Assembly: GCA_012026715.1 (NCBI GenBank)
Contig: VEPB01000293.1
Location: 1 to 27,484 of the forward strand
Length of the DNA stretch: 27,484 nt
Direction of reading: 5' to 3'
From: Methylococcaceae bacterium
Lineage (GTDB): Bacteria; Pseudomonadota; Gammaproteobacteria; Methylococcales; Methylococcaceae
Below are positions 1 through 7,621 of the stretch, piece after piece. The position numbers were made by a program, and so were the translations under genes. The notes beneath the pieces were generated by a model. It searched no databases. It was given only the letters and a program-made list of their open reading frames with translations, and was not told the origin of the DNA. How positions within the stretch are numbered: the first letter of the stretch is position 1; each line of letters starts with the position of its first letter.

Positions 1-12
1 ACGATCCACGCA

Positions 13-1665
13 TCACTGAACCAGGGCGACGCCGGCAAGCAGCCGGGCGCGGGCAACATCGGCCCGCCACAGCTCGATCCGGCTGTTGCCCTTGTAGCGT
101 TGACTGAAAGCGGCGCCGTCCGCGAGCGGATTAGCCGCCTTGTTCTTCACCACCAGATAGCCGTCGGGATGAGCCTTCAGCCACTGCTGTAGCGAAGCGA
201 CGTCATGCAGTTCGACGATCTTGCACCGCAGCCGGCCCAGGAATTCGAACTCGCCGCTGTATTTGCGCCAGTGCGCCACCGGCGCCCCTGCCGCCTCCAC
301 CTCTGCCAGCCTGCCCGCAAACGGCCGCAGGTCGTACAGCTCAGTCCCGTGCTCCCGGTAACCGAGGTGCGCCGCCAGCAACACGACCAACATCGACAGG
401 GCAACGCCGCGCACGGTCGCGACGACGTCGTCGAACGGCCACGACAGCAAGGCAAGGCCGGTTCCCAGCAGCGCCAGCTTGGATGCCAGAGGCACTTCCA
501 GAGCCATCTGCACCGCGCCGTCGCCGCTGGATATCGACATCATCGGCAAGACCAGCAACACCGCGCCGGCGACCGCGACCCACAGCGCCACCGGCAGCCG
601 TTCCCAACGGCCCGGCACCTCGGCCGGGCGGCCCAGCACGCGCGCGCCAAACAGCGCAAAAGCCGGGCAGGCCGGCAGCAGGTAGTGCACCTGCTTGCCG
701 CTGATGAGCGAGAACGCCGCCACCACGAACGCCATCTGCGCCAGGCAGAAACGCTGTCCCGCGTCGGCCCGCAGGCCCTTCAGGCGGCGCCACAGCGGCG
801 GCCACCAGAACCACGGAAACAGCAGCGCCGGCATCAGCTCCAGATACCACCAGAGCGGCCGCTTGTGGGCGAAGGAATTGGCGATGCGGCCGGCGGACTG
901 GCCCCAGAATATCAGCCTGCGGTATTCCTCGCCGCCAGCCAGCCCGGCGGGAACGGCCCAGGCCAGGCCCAGCAGCGCGCCGACGCCAATCGCAGCCCCC
1001 ATGCGCCGGTACCAGGGACCCCAGCCGGCGCCGGGTTTGACGGCCATCCACCAGGGCGCCAGCAGCGCGGTGGGGAGCGCCAACAACAGGATGGCCGGCC
1101 CCTTGGAAAGAATCCCGCCGCCGATCGCCACCGCCAGCAGCGACCAGCTCCAGCGGCGTTCGCCGCCGGCCGCCCTCGCTACCCCCAGCATGCCCAACAG
1201 CGTGAAGAAGCTGACCAGCATGTCGTAAAGGGTCAGGCTGGTCCAAAGTCCCCACAACGGCATCGCCAGCAGCAACCAGGGAGCCAGCCGCTCGGCGACG
1301 GTATCATCCGGCCACAGCCGCCGCGCCAGGGCTGCCGTCAGATACAGATTGGCCAGTCCGAACAGCGGCGCCGCCAGCCGGGCGGCCCAATCGCTGACTC
1401 CGAACAACAGCCAGAGCGCCTGGATGGCCCATTGCAACAACGGCGGTTTGTGGCTGTAGGGCTCGCCGTTGAGGTGGGGAACCAGGAAATCGCCGGTCCG
1501 CCACATTTCCCAGGCCACCGACACCGCGCGGGTCTCATCGACCGGCGTCAGAGGCCTAAGCCACAGGCCCATCGCCACCAACGCCAGCCAGCCCAGCAGA
1601 AAATCCCGGATCAGCCGGGATCGCATACCCACGGCAGATCCGTTGTCGAGTGGCGCTTCAAACAT
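13..1665 (-). CDS. GT39 (ArnT/PMT-like) polyprenyl-phosphate-sugar transferase, integral membrane
   Basis: A 550-aa polytopic membrane protein with an N-terminal hydrophobic helix followed by an Asp-Glu pair (D43-E44, in PVDETRAV). It then has a stretch like the ArnT/PMT first periplasmic loop (GDFLVPHLNG, then a KPP motif). About ten further hydrophobic segments follow, and then a soluble C-terminal tail of about 100 residues. Family members (GT-C fold, PMT_2) move a sugar from a polyprenyl-phosphate carrier to lipid A, protein or another acceptor at the periplasmic face. I chose the ATG at 1665: a GGGGCGGGG tract lies just upstream, and it starts 20 bp after the GT2 stop. An alternative ATG at 1626 has no ribosome site. 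The reading frame continues upstream of 1665, but that part is an antisense-like Arg/Pro-rich shadow of the GT2 gene. The acceptor cannot be told from sequence. ArnT itself would be expected beside other arn genes, which are absent here. Confidence 0.85.
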   Translation of the reverse strand: MFEAPLDNGSAVGMRSRLIRDFLLGWLALVAMGLWLRPLTPVDETRAVSVAWEMWRTGDFLVPHLNGEPYSHKPPLLQWAIQALWLLFGVSDWAARLAAPLFGLANLYLTAALARRLWPDDTVAERLAPWLLLAMPLWGLWTSLTLYDMLVSFFTLLGMLGVARAAGGERRWSWSLLAVAIGGGILSKGPAILLLALPTALLAPWWMAVKPGAGWGPWYRRMGAAIGVGALLGLAWAVPAGLAGGEEYRRLIFWGQSAGRIANSFAHKRPLWWYLELMPALLFPWFWWPPLWRRLKGLRADAGQRFCLAQMAFVVAAFSLISGKQVHYLLPACPAFALFGARVLGRPAEVPGRWERLPVALWVAVAGAVLLVLPMMSISSGDGAVQMALEVPLASKLALLGTGLALLSWPFDDVVATVRGVALSMLVVLLAAHLGYREHGTELYDLRPFAGRLAEVEAAGAPVAHWRKYSGEFEFLGRLRCKIVELHDVASLQQWLKAHPDGYLVVKNKAANPLADGAAFSQRYKGNSRIELWRADVARARLLAGVALVQ

Positions 1666-1685
1666 CGACCCCGCCCCGTCGCGAC

Positions 1686-2417
1686 TCAGGAGCCACCGGC
1701 TATTTCTTCGACCTGGGGCAGCAGGGCGCGGCGCTGCAGCCACATCACCCCGAACAGGTCGACGATGCCCACCCACAGCCGATGCCAGGTGCCGTACTTG
1801 GAGACCCCGGCCAGCCGCGGACGGTGGTTGACCTCCACCGAAACCACCGGTGCGCCCGCGCGCTGGGCCAGCGCCGGCAGGAAACGGTGCATGTGATCGA
1901 AATAGGGAAGCCGCAGGAACAGCTCGCGGGAAAAAACCTTCAGGCCGCAGCCGGTGTCGGGGGTGCGGTCCTTCAGCAGACCGCCGCGCACGCCGTTGGC
2001 CACCCGCGAGGAAAACCGGCGCCAGCCGGTGTCCTTGCGGGACCTCCGGTAGCCGGCCACCAACGCTGCGCCGGCGCCGGCCTGGCGCCGCTGCATTTCT
2101 TCCAGCAGCCTGGGGATATCGGCGGGATCGTTCTGGCCGTCGCCGTCCAGGGTGGCGATGCGTTCCGCCCGGGCGGCGCGGATGCCGGTGCACAGGGCGG
2201 TGCTCTGGCCGCAGCTGCGGGCGTGGCGCAGGATGCGCAGGCGCGGGAACCGGCCGCGCAACTCCACCAGCCGGGCCAGGGTGGCATCGGTGCTGCCGTC
2301 GTCCACGTAGATCACTTCATAGTCGAGGCGGGAATCCAGCGCGGCCGCGATTTCGGCCAGCAGTGGCTCGAGATTGTCGGCCTCATTGAAAACCGGCACG
2401 ACGACAGATAGATCCAT
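1686..2417 (-). CDS. GT2 polyprenyl-phosphate sugar transferase (DPM1-like)
   Basis: A 243-aa family 2 glycosyltransferase. It has an N-terminal VVVPVFNE motif, a nucleotide-binding DDGSTD motif (residues 39-44) and the metal-binding DGDGQNDP motif (91-98). This pattern is typical of dolichol/undecaprenyl-phosphate mannose, glucose or aminoarabinose synthases, which join an NDP-sugar to a polyprenyl phosphate on the cytosolic face. It lacks the two C-terminal membrane helices of ArnC or GtrB, so it resembles soluble DPM1. Start ATG 2417 has a GAGG six bases upstream. It lies 29 bp after purM and 20 bp before the GT39 gene on the same strand. The likely relation is that this enzyme makes the lipid-linked sugar that the GT39 protein uses. 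The sugar is not predictable from sequence. Confidence 0.88.
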   Translation of the reverse strand: MDLSVVVPVFNEADNLEPLLAEIAAALDSRLDYEVIYVDDGSTDATLARLVELRGRFPRLRILRHARSCGQSTALCTGIRAARAERIATLDGDGQNDPADIPRLLEEMQRRQAGAGAALVAGYRRSRKDTGWRRFSSRVANGVRGGLLKDRTPDTGCGLKVFSRELFLRLPYFDHMHRFLPALAQRAGAPVVSVEVNHRPRLAGVSKYGTWHRLWVGIVDLFGVMWLQRRALLPQVEEIAGGS

Positions 2418-2446
2418 GCAAGACCTCGGAATCGGTGAAACGGCGC

Positions 2447-3493
2447 TTACCAGCGCCCGGTGTAACGGACGGAGGGGGAACCGGCCTCGATGCGGCCGAT
2501 GAGGAATGGCGATTCACCGCTAGCCCGAAGTTCGGCCTGGGCGATTTCGGCTCGGTCGGCTGGGACACAGACGATCATGCCGATACCGCAGTTGAAGGTC
2601 CGCAGCATCTCGGCATCGGCGATGCCGCCCTCCCGGCGGAGCCAGTCAAACACCGGCGGCAACCGCCAGGCATCCAGATCGATCAGCGCCGCGCAGCTCT
2701 GCGGAAGCACCCGCGGCAGGTTTTCGCTGATGCCGCCACCGGTAACGTGCGCCAGCCCGTGGACCGGCACCTTCCCCAACAGCCTCAGCAGGGATTTCAC
2801 ATAGATCCGGGTCGGCTCCAGCAGGCAATCGCCCAGCGTGCGTCCGTCCAGTGCCTGCGCCAGGCTGGCGCCGCTCCGCTCCAAGACCTTGCGGATCAGC
2901 GAATAGCCGTTGGAGTGCGGACCGGAAGACGGCAGGCCGATCAGCACATCGCCAGGAGCCACCCGGCTGCCGTCGAGGATCGCGTCCTTCTCCACCACGC
3001 CGACACAGAATCCGGCCAAATCGTACTCCCCCGGCGGGTACATCCCGGGCATCTCGGCGGTCTCCCCACCCACCAAGGCGCAGCCGGCCAATTCGCAGCC
3101 GCGGCCGATGCCTTCCACCACCGCGGCGGCGGCGTCCACCTCGAGCTTGCCGGTGGCGTAGTAATCCAGGAAAAACAGCGGCTCGGCACCCTGCACCACG
3201 ATGTCGTTGACACACATGGCCACCAGGTCGATACCCACCCCCTGGTGGCGCCCGGTTTCCATGGCCAGCTTGAGCTTGGTGCCGCCGCCGTCGGTGCCGG
3301 CCACCAACACCGGTCGACGGTAGCGATCCACCGGCAGTTCGAACAGCGACCCGAAGCCGCCGAGACCGGCCAGCACCCCGGGAGTACGGGTCCGCGCAGC
3401 GACCGGCTTGATGCGTTCCACCAGCGCGTTGCCCGCATCGATATCGACGCCCGCCGCCTGATAGCTGAGGCCCTGCTCATCGCGATTGTTCAA
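2447..3493 (-). CDS. purM: Phosphoribosylformylglycinamidine cyclo-ligase (AIR synthetase)
   Basis: The 348-aa protein matches PurM along its whole length, including AGVDIDAGNALVERIK near the N terminus, GIDLVAMCVNDIVVQGAEP, LDYYATGKL, GGETAEMPGMY, GFCVGVVEK and SSGPHSNGYSL. It closes the imidazole ring of FGAM using ATP, the fifth step of purine synthesis, in the cytosol. The start codon is TTG at 3493 with an AGGAG about ten bases upstream; this N terminus aligns with the E. coli start, so I prefer it. Oddity: the usually invariant GTDGVGTK loop reads GTDGGGTK (residues 66-73, Val to Gly at 70). It heads an apparent operon with the two glycosyltransferase genes, not with purN as in many gammaproteobacteria, and is divergent from a phospholipid synthesis gene. 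Confidence 0.97.
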   Translation of the reverse strand: MNNRDEQGLSYQAAGVDIDAGNALVERIKPVAARTRTPGVLAGLGGFGSLFELPVDRYRRPVLVAGTDGGGTKLKLAMETGRHQGVGIDLVAMCVNDIVVQGAEPLFFLDYYATGKLEVDAAAAVVEGIGRGCELAGCALVGGETAEMPGMYPPGEYDLAGFCVGVVEKDAILDGSRVAPGDVLIGLPSSGPHSNGYSLIRKVLERSGASLAQALDGRTLGDCLLEPTRIYVKSLLRLLGKVPVHGLAHVTGGGISENLPRVLPQSCAALIDLDAWRLPPVFDWLRREGGIADAEMLRTFNCGIGMIVCVPADRAEIAQAELRASGESPFLIGRIEAGSPSVRYTGRW

Positions 3494-3599
3494 AGATCTG
3501 GATCTCCTGGGGGAATTTAGGGGGAAAGTTGTTGCGGGGATTGGCTCGCGCTATTGTACAACGTCCCCCCCGCATCCGTGTGAGCATCGGTCGATTCCC

Positions 3600-4151
3600 A
3601 TGAGCCCGAGGCATATCCCCAACCTCATCACGCTGCTGCGAATCTTGCTGGTGATACCGGTGGTGCGGCTGATGCTGCATGGAGAGTATCACTGGGCCCT
3701 GGCGCTGTTTGCCGTGGCCGGCATCTCCGACGGTGTGGACGGTTTTCTCGCCAAGCGTTACGGCTGGCAGAGCCGGCTGGGCTCCTATCTGGATCCCTTG
3801 GCCGACAAACTGCTGCTGATTTCCTGCTTTCTGGCCACCGCCTACCTGGGCCTGCTGCCGGTCTGGCTGGCGGCGGTCGTGCTGCTGCGCGACGTGGTGA
3901 TCGTATTGGGCGCCGTGGCCTATTACATCCTGTCCCAGCCGTTCGAAGGCGATCCGCACTGGACCAGCAAGGTCAACACCTTCACCCAACTGGTGCTGAT
4001 CCTGGCGGCGCTGCTGCGACAGACCGTGCTGGAGATTCCGGATGCATTGCTCGACGGGCTCATCGGGGCGGTCTTGCTAACGACCACCGGCAGTGGATTG
4101 CTGTATGTGTGGTCTTGGAGCCTCCGTTACCTGCGCGACCGCGCCCAATAG
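3600..4151 (+). CDS. CDP-alcohol phosphatidyltransferase (PgsA/cardiolipin-synthase-like)
   Basis: A 183-aa integral membrane protein carrying the family signature D-x2-D-G-x2-A-[RK]-x8-G-x3-D-x3-D. The residues are D44, D47, G48, A51, K52, G61, D65 and D69 (DGVDGFLAK ... GSYLDPLADK). The opening IPNLITLLRILL is typical of PgsA. Members transfer a phosphatidyl group from CDP-diacylglycerol to an alcohol in the inner membrane. The usual Arg of the A-R pair is Lys here. The frame is open back to 3486, but I use ATG 3600 because the family N terminus begins there and the upstream residues look non-coding. Size equals E. coli PgsA (182 aa). The exact alcohol (glycerol-3-phosphate or phosphatidylglycerol) is uncertain. 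Divergent from purM. Confidence 0.88.
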   Translation: MSPRHIPNLITLLRILLVIPVVRLMLHGEYHWALALFAVAGISDGVDGFLAKRYGWQSRLGSYLDPLADKLLLISCFLATAYLGLLPVWLAAVVLLRDVVIVLGAVAYYILSQPFEGDPHWTSKVNTFTQLVLILAALLRQTVLEIPDALLDGLIGAVLLTTTGSGLLYVWSWSLRYLRDRAQ

Positions 4152-4321
4152 GCTCCTGCGGATGAACTGGGGGAAACGCTGAATCAATCCATCCTGGACT
4201 TCTCGGCGTCCGCCACCGGAAAACGCGGTTTCCCGGCGACTAACAAAATCAGAGATTTACAGCCTCCGATTTTGGCGGCGCGTCCCGGCACCGCGAGATT
4301 CGCTGAATGTTCTGCGTTTCC

Positions 4322-4552
4322 CTAGAGGTTGCGGGGATCGGAAAATTCGGATACGAAGCTGGAGATTCGCGACCTTTGCGCCGCATCCATGCGCGGGTCG
4401 GGACGAACGTCTCCGCGCAGGAAACTGGAGGTGAACACCAGAGCCGCAGCCACCGCCGCCGCCACGGAAGCACCGAAACTGAGTTTGACGCCGACTCCGA
4501 CCGCGACCGCCAAGCCAATCGCCGCCAATCTGCCTCGAACCGTGTACGCCAT
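4322..4552 (-). CDS. Small Ala/Val-rich membrane protein, unknown
   Basis: A 76-aa ORF starting at ATG 4552, with GAGGG eight to nine bases upstream. It holds two hydrophobic segments, about residues 8-22 and 25-45, followed by a charged tail of about 30 residues rich in Arg, Asp and Ser. I do not recognise a family. The arrangement of a Shine-Dalgarno-like site, a basic N terminus and two helices supports a real small inner-membrane protein. The stop is a TAG at 4322. It is divergent from hemG, with about 108 bases between the two starts. Conservation in relatives would be needed to be sure, as GC-rich DNA gives many spurious short ORFs. Confidence 0.5.
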   Translation of the reverse strand: MAYTVRGRLAAIGLAVAVGVGVKLSFGASVAAAVAAALVFTSSFLRGDVRPDPRMDAAQRSRISSFVSEFSDPRNL

Positions 4553-4660
4553 GAGAACACCCTCACAAAAAGTGTGGGCAAGATTAGCAATCGCGCTCTG
4601 GCGCAAACTGTGAACCACATCGCAAATAGCCGAGCCCCTCACCAGGAACCGGAGGCTTCC

Positions 4661-5191
4661 ATGACCGAGAGCATCGCCCTGATCTACTCCACCACCGACG
4701 GCCACACCTTGAAAATCTGCCAACGTATGCAGACATGCATCGCCGCCGCCGGCAAGCATTCGGTCCTGATTCCGATCGCGCAAGCAAGGGTTGGCGGATT
4801 GGCGGATTTCGACACCCTGGTGATCGGCGCCAACATCCGCTACGGCCACCATGCCGCGGACGTCGGCGAATTCATCCGCGCCAATGCCGAACTGCTGGCG
4901 AGCAGACCGAGTGCTTTTTTCTCCGTCAATCTGGTCGCCCGCAAGTCGAACAAGAACCAGCCGGAGACCAATCCCTACGCGCGCCGCTTCCTCAGACAGC
5001 TTCCCTGGAGGCCGCGGCTGGCGGCGGTGTTCGCGGGCAAGCTGGATTACCCCAGCTATCGCCCGCTGGACCGCTGGATCATTCGAATCATCATGCTGAT
5101 CACCGGCGGACCGACCGACCCCTGCACCGTGATCGAATACACCGACTGGCGCCAGGTGGAGGATTTCGCCGATGCGATCTGCAGGCTGTGA
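4661..5191 (+). CDS. hemG: Menaquinone-dependent protoporphyrinogen IX dehydrogenase (flavodoxin type)
   Basis: A 176-aa flavodoxin-fold protein closely following E. coli HemG. It has the FMN phosphate loop YSTTDGHT (residues 9-16), VIGANIRYGHH, the HemG-specific SVNLVARK, then TNPYARRFL, WRP, the ITGGPTDP insert region and a terminal TDWRQVEDFA. It oxidises protoporphyrinogen IX to protoporphyrin IX in heme synthesis, passing electrons to a membrane quinone through FMN. The start ATG 4661 is fixed by GGAGG at 4651-4655 and by the family N terminus; the open frame upstream is not coding. The gene ends 12 bp before the stop of the convergent membrane-protein gene. Confidence 0.95.
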   Translation: MTESIALIYSTTDGHTLKICQRMQTCIAAAGKHSVLIPIAQARVGGLADFDTLVIGANIRYGHHAADVGEFIRANAELLASRPSAFFSVNLVARKSNKNQPETNPYARRFLRQLPWRPRLAAVFAGKLDYPSYRPLDRWIIRIIMLITGGPTDPCTVIEYTDWRQVEDFADAICRL

Positions 5192-5198
5192 CGGGGCC

Positions 5199-5216
5199 GC
5201 CGGCTAGACCGCCGGC
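5199..5216. terminator. Possible hairpin between convergent genes
   Basis: The inverted repeat GCCGGC-tagacc-GCCGGC lies between the hemG stop and the end of the convergent membrane-protein gene. There is no T-run on either side, so it is at best a weak or Rho-assisted end signal. It overlaps the last codons of the minus-strand gene. Confidence 0.25.
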
Positions 5217-5944
5217 TCCCGGTTCAGTTGGGGATCGCCGTCGTCGTCGGAGGGATCCACCGTGAAATACCGCTTCCACCAAGGCATGAAGCTTGCCGTG
5301 ATGGGGATCGAATAGAAGCAATACATCGCCGCCGCCTCCCCGGTACTCACGCCGAACAGCCATTGCGGGATGAACAGGGTCGCGATGCACATCCCCAGGT
5401 GATAGGAGGAAATCTTCCAATTGTCCTTCCACAGGAAACCGCTCAAGGCCAGGGCAAACAGCGAACCATGGGTCACCATCAGACCGAACGCGCTGGAGAT
5501 CGCATAGGCGATATGGTACTTGCCCATGAGCAGGCAGGAGGCCATCTTGCCAATGAAGTTGGGCTCGATGCCGAATAGCTGCCAGTCATTGGGCAGTCGC
5601 CCAAACAGCAAAAACAGGGCGCTCATGGACCCTCCCAGCACAGTCGCGCGTCCCAACGCCCTGGGGTCGGACGAATAGGTCGCCAGCGCTGGCATGATGG
5701 CGAACGCCTGCAGCGCGATGTGGTAGGAGGAAAGCTCGCTGAGCAGCAGATTGGTGCCGTAGCCGCACTGGTTGGCCACCGGATAGCCGAAGTACTGGAT
5801 CAGCTCCATCAGCGAGAAGTGGAAGATGGCGTAGGCACGCGCCAATCTCACCCAGAACCGCTCGTCGCGGTCGAACAACGTGATACCGGAAGCCACGAAC
5901 CCGGCCACGCCCAGGCCGAGCGACATGTCAGCACTGAAACACAT
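5204..5944 (-). CDS. Polytopic membrane protein starting MCFSA, unknown function
   Basis: A 246-aa protein with about six or seven hydrophobic segments (roughly residues 8-24, 36-52, 74-90, 103-115, 145-172, 181-200 and 204-222). The tail is short, acidic and soluble (DPSDDDGD). The N terminus MCFSADMSLG resembles a loose group of uncharacterised bacterial membrane proteins that begin MCFSA or MCWSA; I recall these only as DUF families and assign no function. Conserved-looking polar residues within the membrane include E47, Q50 and H75. Start ATG 5944 has a strong AGGAGGAG upstream. It lies 55 bp downstream of rdgB on the same strand and may be co-transcribed with it. Confidence 0.75.
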   Translation of the reverse strand: MCFSADMSLGLGVAGFVASGITLFDRDERFWVRLARAYAIFHFSLMELIQYFGYPVANQCGYGTNLLLSELSSYHIALQAFAIMPALATYSSDPRALGRATVLGGSMSALFLLFGRLPNDWQLFGIEPNFIGKMASCLLMGKYHIAYAISSAFGLMVTHGSLFALALSGFLWKDNWKISSYHLGMCIATLFIPQWLFGVSTGEAAAMYCFYSIPITASFMPWWKRYFTVDPSDDDGDPQLNREPAV

Positions 5945-5999
5945 GGGAACTCCTCCTGACGCTCAGGCCGATGCAACCCCGCTTGCGGACGACCCAAGG

Positions 6000-6632
6000 T
6001 CAATCCGCACTCGACGGCTCACCGTCCAACAATTGTCGAAACACGGCACGCAGAGCCTGTCCCCGGTGACTGAACCGGTTCTTGTCCGACGCGCTAAGTT
6101 CCGCCGCCGAACAAGCCATCTCTGGCACCCAAAACACGGAATCGTACCCGAATCCGCCGCTGCCGCGCGACTGCGACAAGATTCGCCCCTCCCAAACGCC
6201 CTGGCCAATCAACGGGCTGGGATCTTCAGGATGCCTCAGGAACACCATCACGCAGCGGAAGCGGGCACCGCGCCGAGGCTCGGCGACAGCCTCCATGGCC
6301 CTCAGCAATTTGTCGTTGTTGGCTTGATCCGTCGCGCCGGAGCCGGCATAACGCGCCGAGCGGACGCCGGGCGCCCCGCGCAAAAAATCCACCTCCAGCC
6401 CGGAATCGTCGGCGAGCGCCGGCAGTCCGCTGTAGCGCGCGGCCTCGCGCGCCTTGAGGATCGCGTTTTCGACGAAGGTAGAGGCGATCTCTTCCACCTC
6501 CGGAACCGCGAATTTCGACTGGGCAAGCACTTCGATCCCGCGCTCGCCGGCCAAAGCCCGGATTTCAGCCAACTTGCCACTGTTGCCGGTCGCCGCCACG
6601 AACTTTTCGCCACTCCAGTAATCCATAGCCAT
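6000..6632 (-). CDS. rdgB: Non-canonical purine NTP pyrophosphatase (dITP/XTP)
   Basis: A 210-aa Ham1/RdgB family protein. Motifs in order are ATGNSGKLAEI (substrate phosphate binding), FVENAILKAR, ALADDSGLEVD with the catalytic metal-binding Asp pair, GAPGVRSARYAG, GFGYDSVF and the terminal SHRGQAL. It hydrolyses dITP, dXTP and ITP to monophosphates in the cytosol, cleaning the nucleotide pool. Start is ATG 6632 (MAMDYW), with a second in-frame ATG at 6626; upstream there is only a weak GGGGC. It is divergent from the carbonic anhydrase gene, with about 100 bases between them, which must hold both promoters. Confidence 0.95.
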   Translation of the reverse strand: MAMDYWSGEKFVAATGNSGKLAEIRALAGERGIEVLAQSKFAVPEVEEIASTFVENAILKAREAARYSGLPALADDSGLEVDFLRGAPGVRSARYAGSGATDQANNDKLLRAMEAVAEPRRGARFRCVMVFLRHPEDPSPLIGQGVWEGRILSQSRGSGGFGYDSVFWVPEMACSAAELSASDKNRFSHRGQALRAVFRQLLDGEPSSAD

Positions 6633-6731
6633 TACGCCCCATTAGGGTTCGCTGATATGTTTTTTCCACGATGGGCCGTTCTTTCCGTCACCAAAGAACC
6701 ACCGACCAAAATTCGATAGGAGATTTCGACC

Positions 6732-7310
6732 ATGAGCAAGATCCTGCAAGAAGTCCTCACTGCCAACAGCAGCTATTCCGCGAGTTTTACCAAAGGCGGC
6801 CTGGCCATGCCACCGGCCCGCGGCTTCGCCATCCTCACCTGCATGGATGCCCGGCTCGATCCGGCGCAGTACGCGGGCCTTTCCGAAGGCGATGCCCACG
6901 TCATCCGCAATGCTGGTGGCCGCGCCAGCGACGACGCCATCCGCTCTCTGGTGATCTCCCACAAGCTGCTGGGAACCAATGAGTGGTTCGTCATCCATCA
7001 TACCGATTGCGGCATGGAAACCTTCACCAACGACATCATGGCCGGCCTCCTGTCCAACAGCCTGGACACCGCCCGCATCGACGCCTCCGGCTGGCACGAC
7101 GTCGGCCAGGGACCGGGTTCGGCCGAGGGCAAGTACATCAACTGGCTGACCATCAAGAACCAGGCCGACAGCGTGCTGGAAGACGTGCTCCGGATCCGGA
7201 GCCACAATCTGGTCCCCGCTTCTATCCCCATCTACGGCTTCGTCTACGACGTTAAAACCGGCAAGCTGGTGGAAGTCCCCGAGGCGATGAAGGCCGGCCG
7301 GCCCGGCTAA
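6732..7310 (+). CDS. Beta-class carbonic anhydrase
   Basis: A 192-aa protein with the beta-carbonic anhydrase zinc site. C37 lies in CMDAR, which also supplies the D39/R41 dyad, and H90 and C93 lie in HTDCGM. The reaction is interconversion of CO2 and bicarbonate in the cytosol. The spacing and short length fit the compact beta-CA subgroup rather than E. coli Can (about 220 aa). The C terminus ends in a strand-like IYGFVYDVKTGKL, common in this subgroup. ATG 6732 is preceded by AGGAG at about nine to ten bases. It stands alone on the plus strand. A hairpin follows about 30 bases after the stop. Confidence 0.93.
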   Translation: MSKILQEVLTANSSYSASFTKGGLAMPPARGFAILTCMDARLDPAQYAGLSEGDAHVIRNAGGRASDDAIRSLVISHKLLGTNEWFVIHHTDCGMETFTNDIMAGLLSNSLDTARIDASGWHDVGQGPGSAEGKYINWLTIKNQADSVLEDVLRIRSHNLVPASIPIYGFVYDVKTGKLVEVPEAMKAGRPG

Positions 7311-7338
7311 ACCCCGGTCCATACCGACTCTGTCGTCG

Positions 7339-7381
7339 GCAGGGCTGGATTGCGCAGCGTCCGGCCGCGCTTCAGCCCTGC
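7339..7381. terminator. Hairpin downstream of carbonic anhydrase
   Basis: Nine-base arms GCAGGGCTG (7339-7347) and CAGCCCTGC (7373-7381) enclose a smaller GCGC/GCGC stem. It starts 29 bases after the stop codon. No T-run follows, so it may be a Rho-assisted end, an mRNA-stabilising stem or a repeat element. Confidence 0.35.
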
Positions 7382-7525
7382 GGCGCTAGACACAACCGCC
7401 GGACATTCGAGCTTCGGCGAATTCCTGAAACTCTTCCCTCCGCCGCGGACACCACCGAGCGCCACTCCTTGATCCTGGGGAACTCGGGCATAATGCCACG
7501 GATTCCTATCTCCGGGAGTGTCCTC

Positions 7526-7621
7526 ATGCCGTTACAGTTACAGCAACGCCGATTCCGTAGCGCGGTTCAGGCAATTCGCCCCGCCACCCTAAGCCGCCCC
7601 ACCGCGGGGAGGCACTCATGA
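7526..7621 (+). CDS. Possible 31-aa leader peptide overlapping the permease start
   Basis: ATG 7526 is preceded by GGGAG at about eight bases and opens a 31-codon ORF. Its TGA (7619-7621) overlaps the permease ATG (7618-7620) in an ATGA junction. The peptide is basic, with six Arg (8, 9, 11, 18, 24, 29) and four Gln among 31 residues. Such an arrangement fits translational coupling or a sensing leader before a transporter gene. A chance ORF is possible at this length; the ribosome site plus exact overlap are the main support. Confidence 0.4.
   Translation: MPLQLQQRRFRSAVQAIRPATLSRPTAGRHS

Noticed and set aside
205..1896. Long plus-strand ORF of 563 codons
   Set aside because: Gln/Arg/Pro-rich shadow opposite the GT39 and GT2 genes; no recognisable domain.
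1666..2193. Upstream extension of the GT39 reading frame
   Set aside because: The frame is open but the translation is Arg/Pro/Gly-rich and lies antisense-like within the GT2 gene in another frame; a good ribosome site and start exist at 1665.
2435..3520. Plus-strand ORF opposite purM
   Set aside because: Shadow: purM matches its family over the whole length on the minus strand.
3486..3599. N-terminal extension of the CDP-alcohol phosphatidyltransferase
   Set aside because: Would overlap the purM start; family N terminus begins at ATG 3600.
4307..4660. N-terminal extension of HemG
   Set aside because: Low-complexity Arg/Ser-rich translation; GGAGG and family alignment fix the start at 4661.
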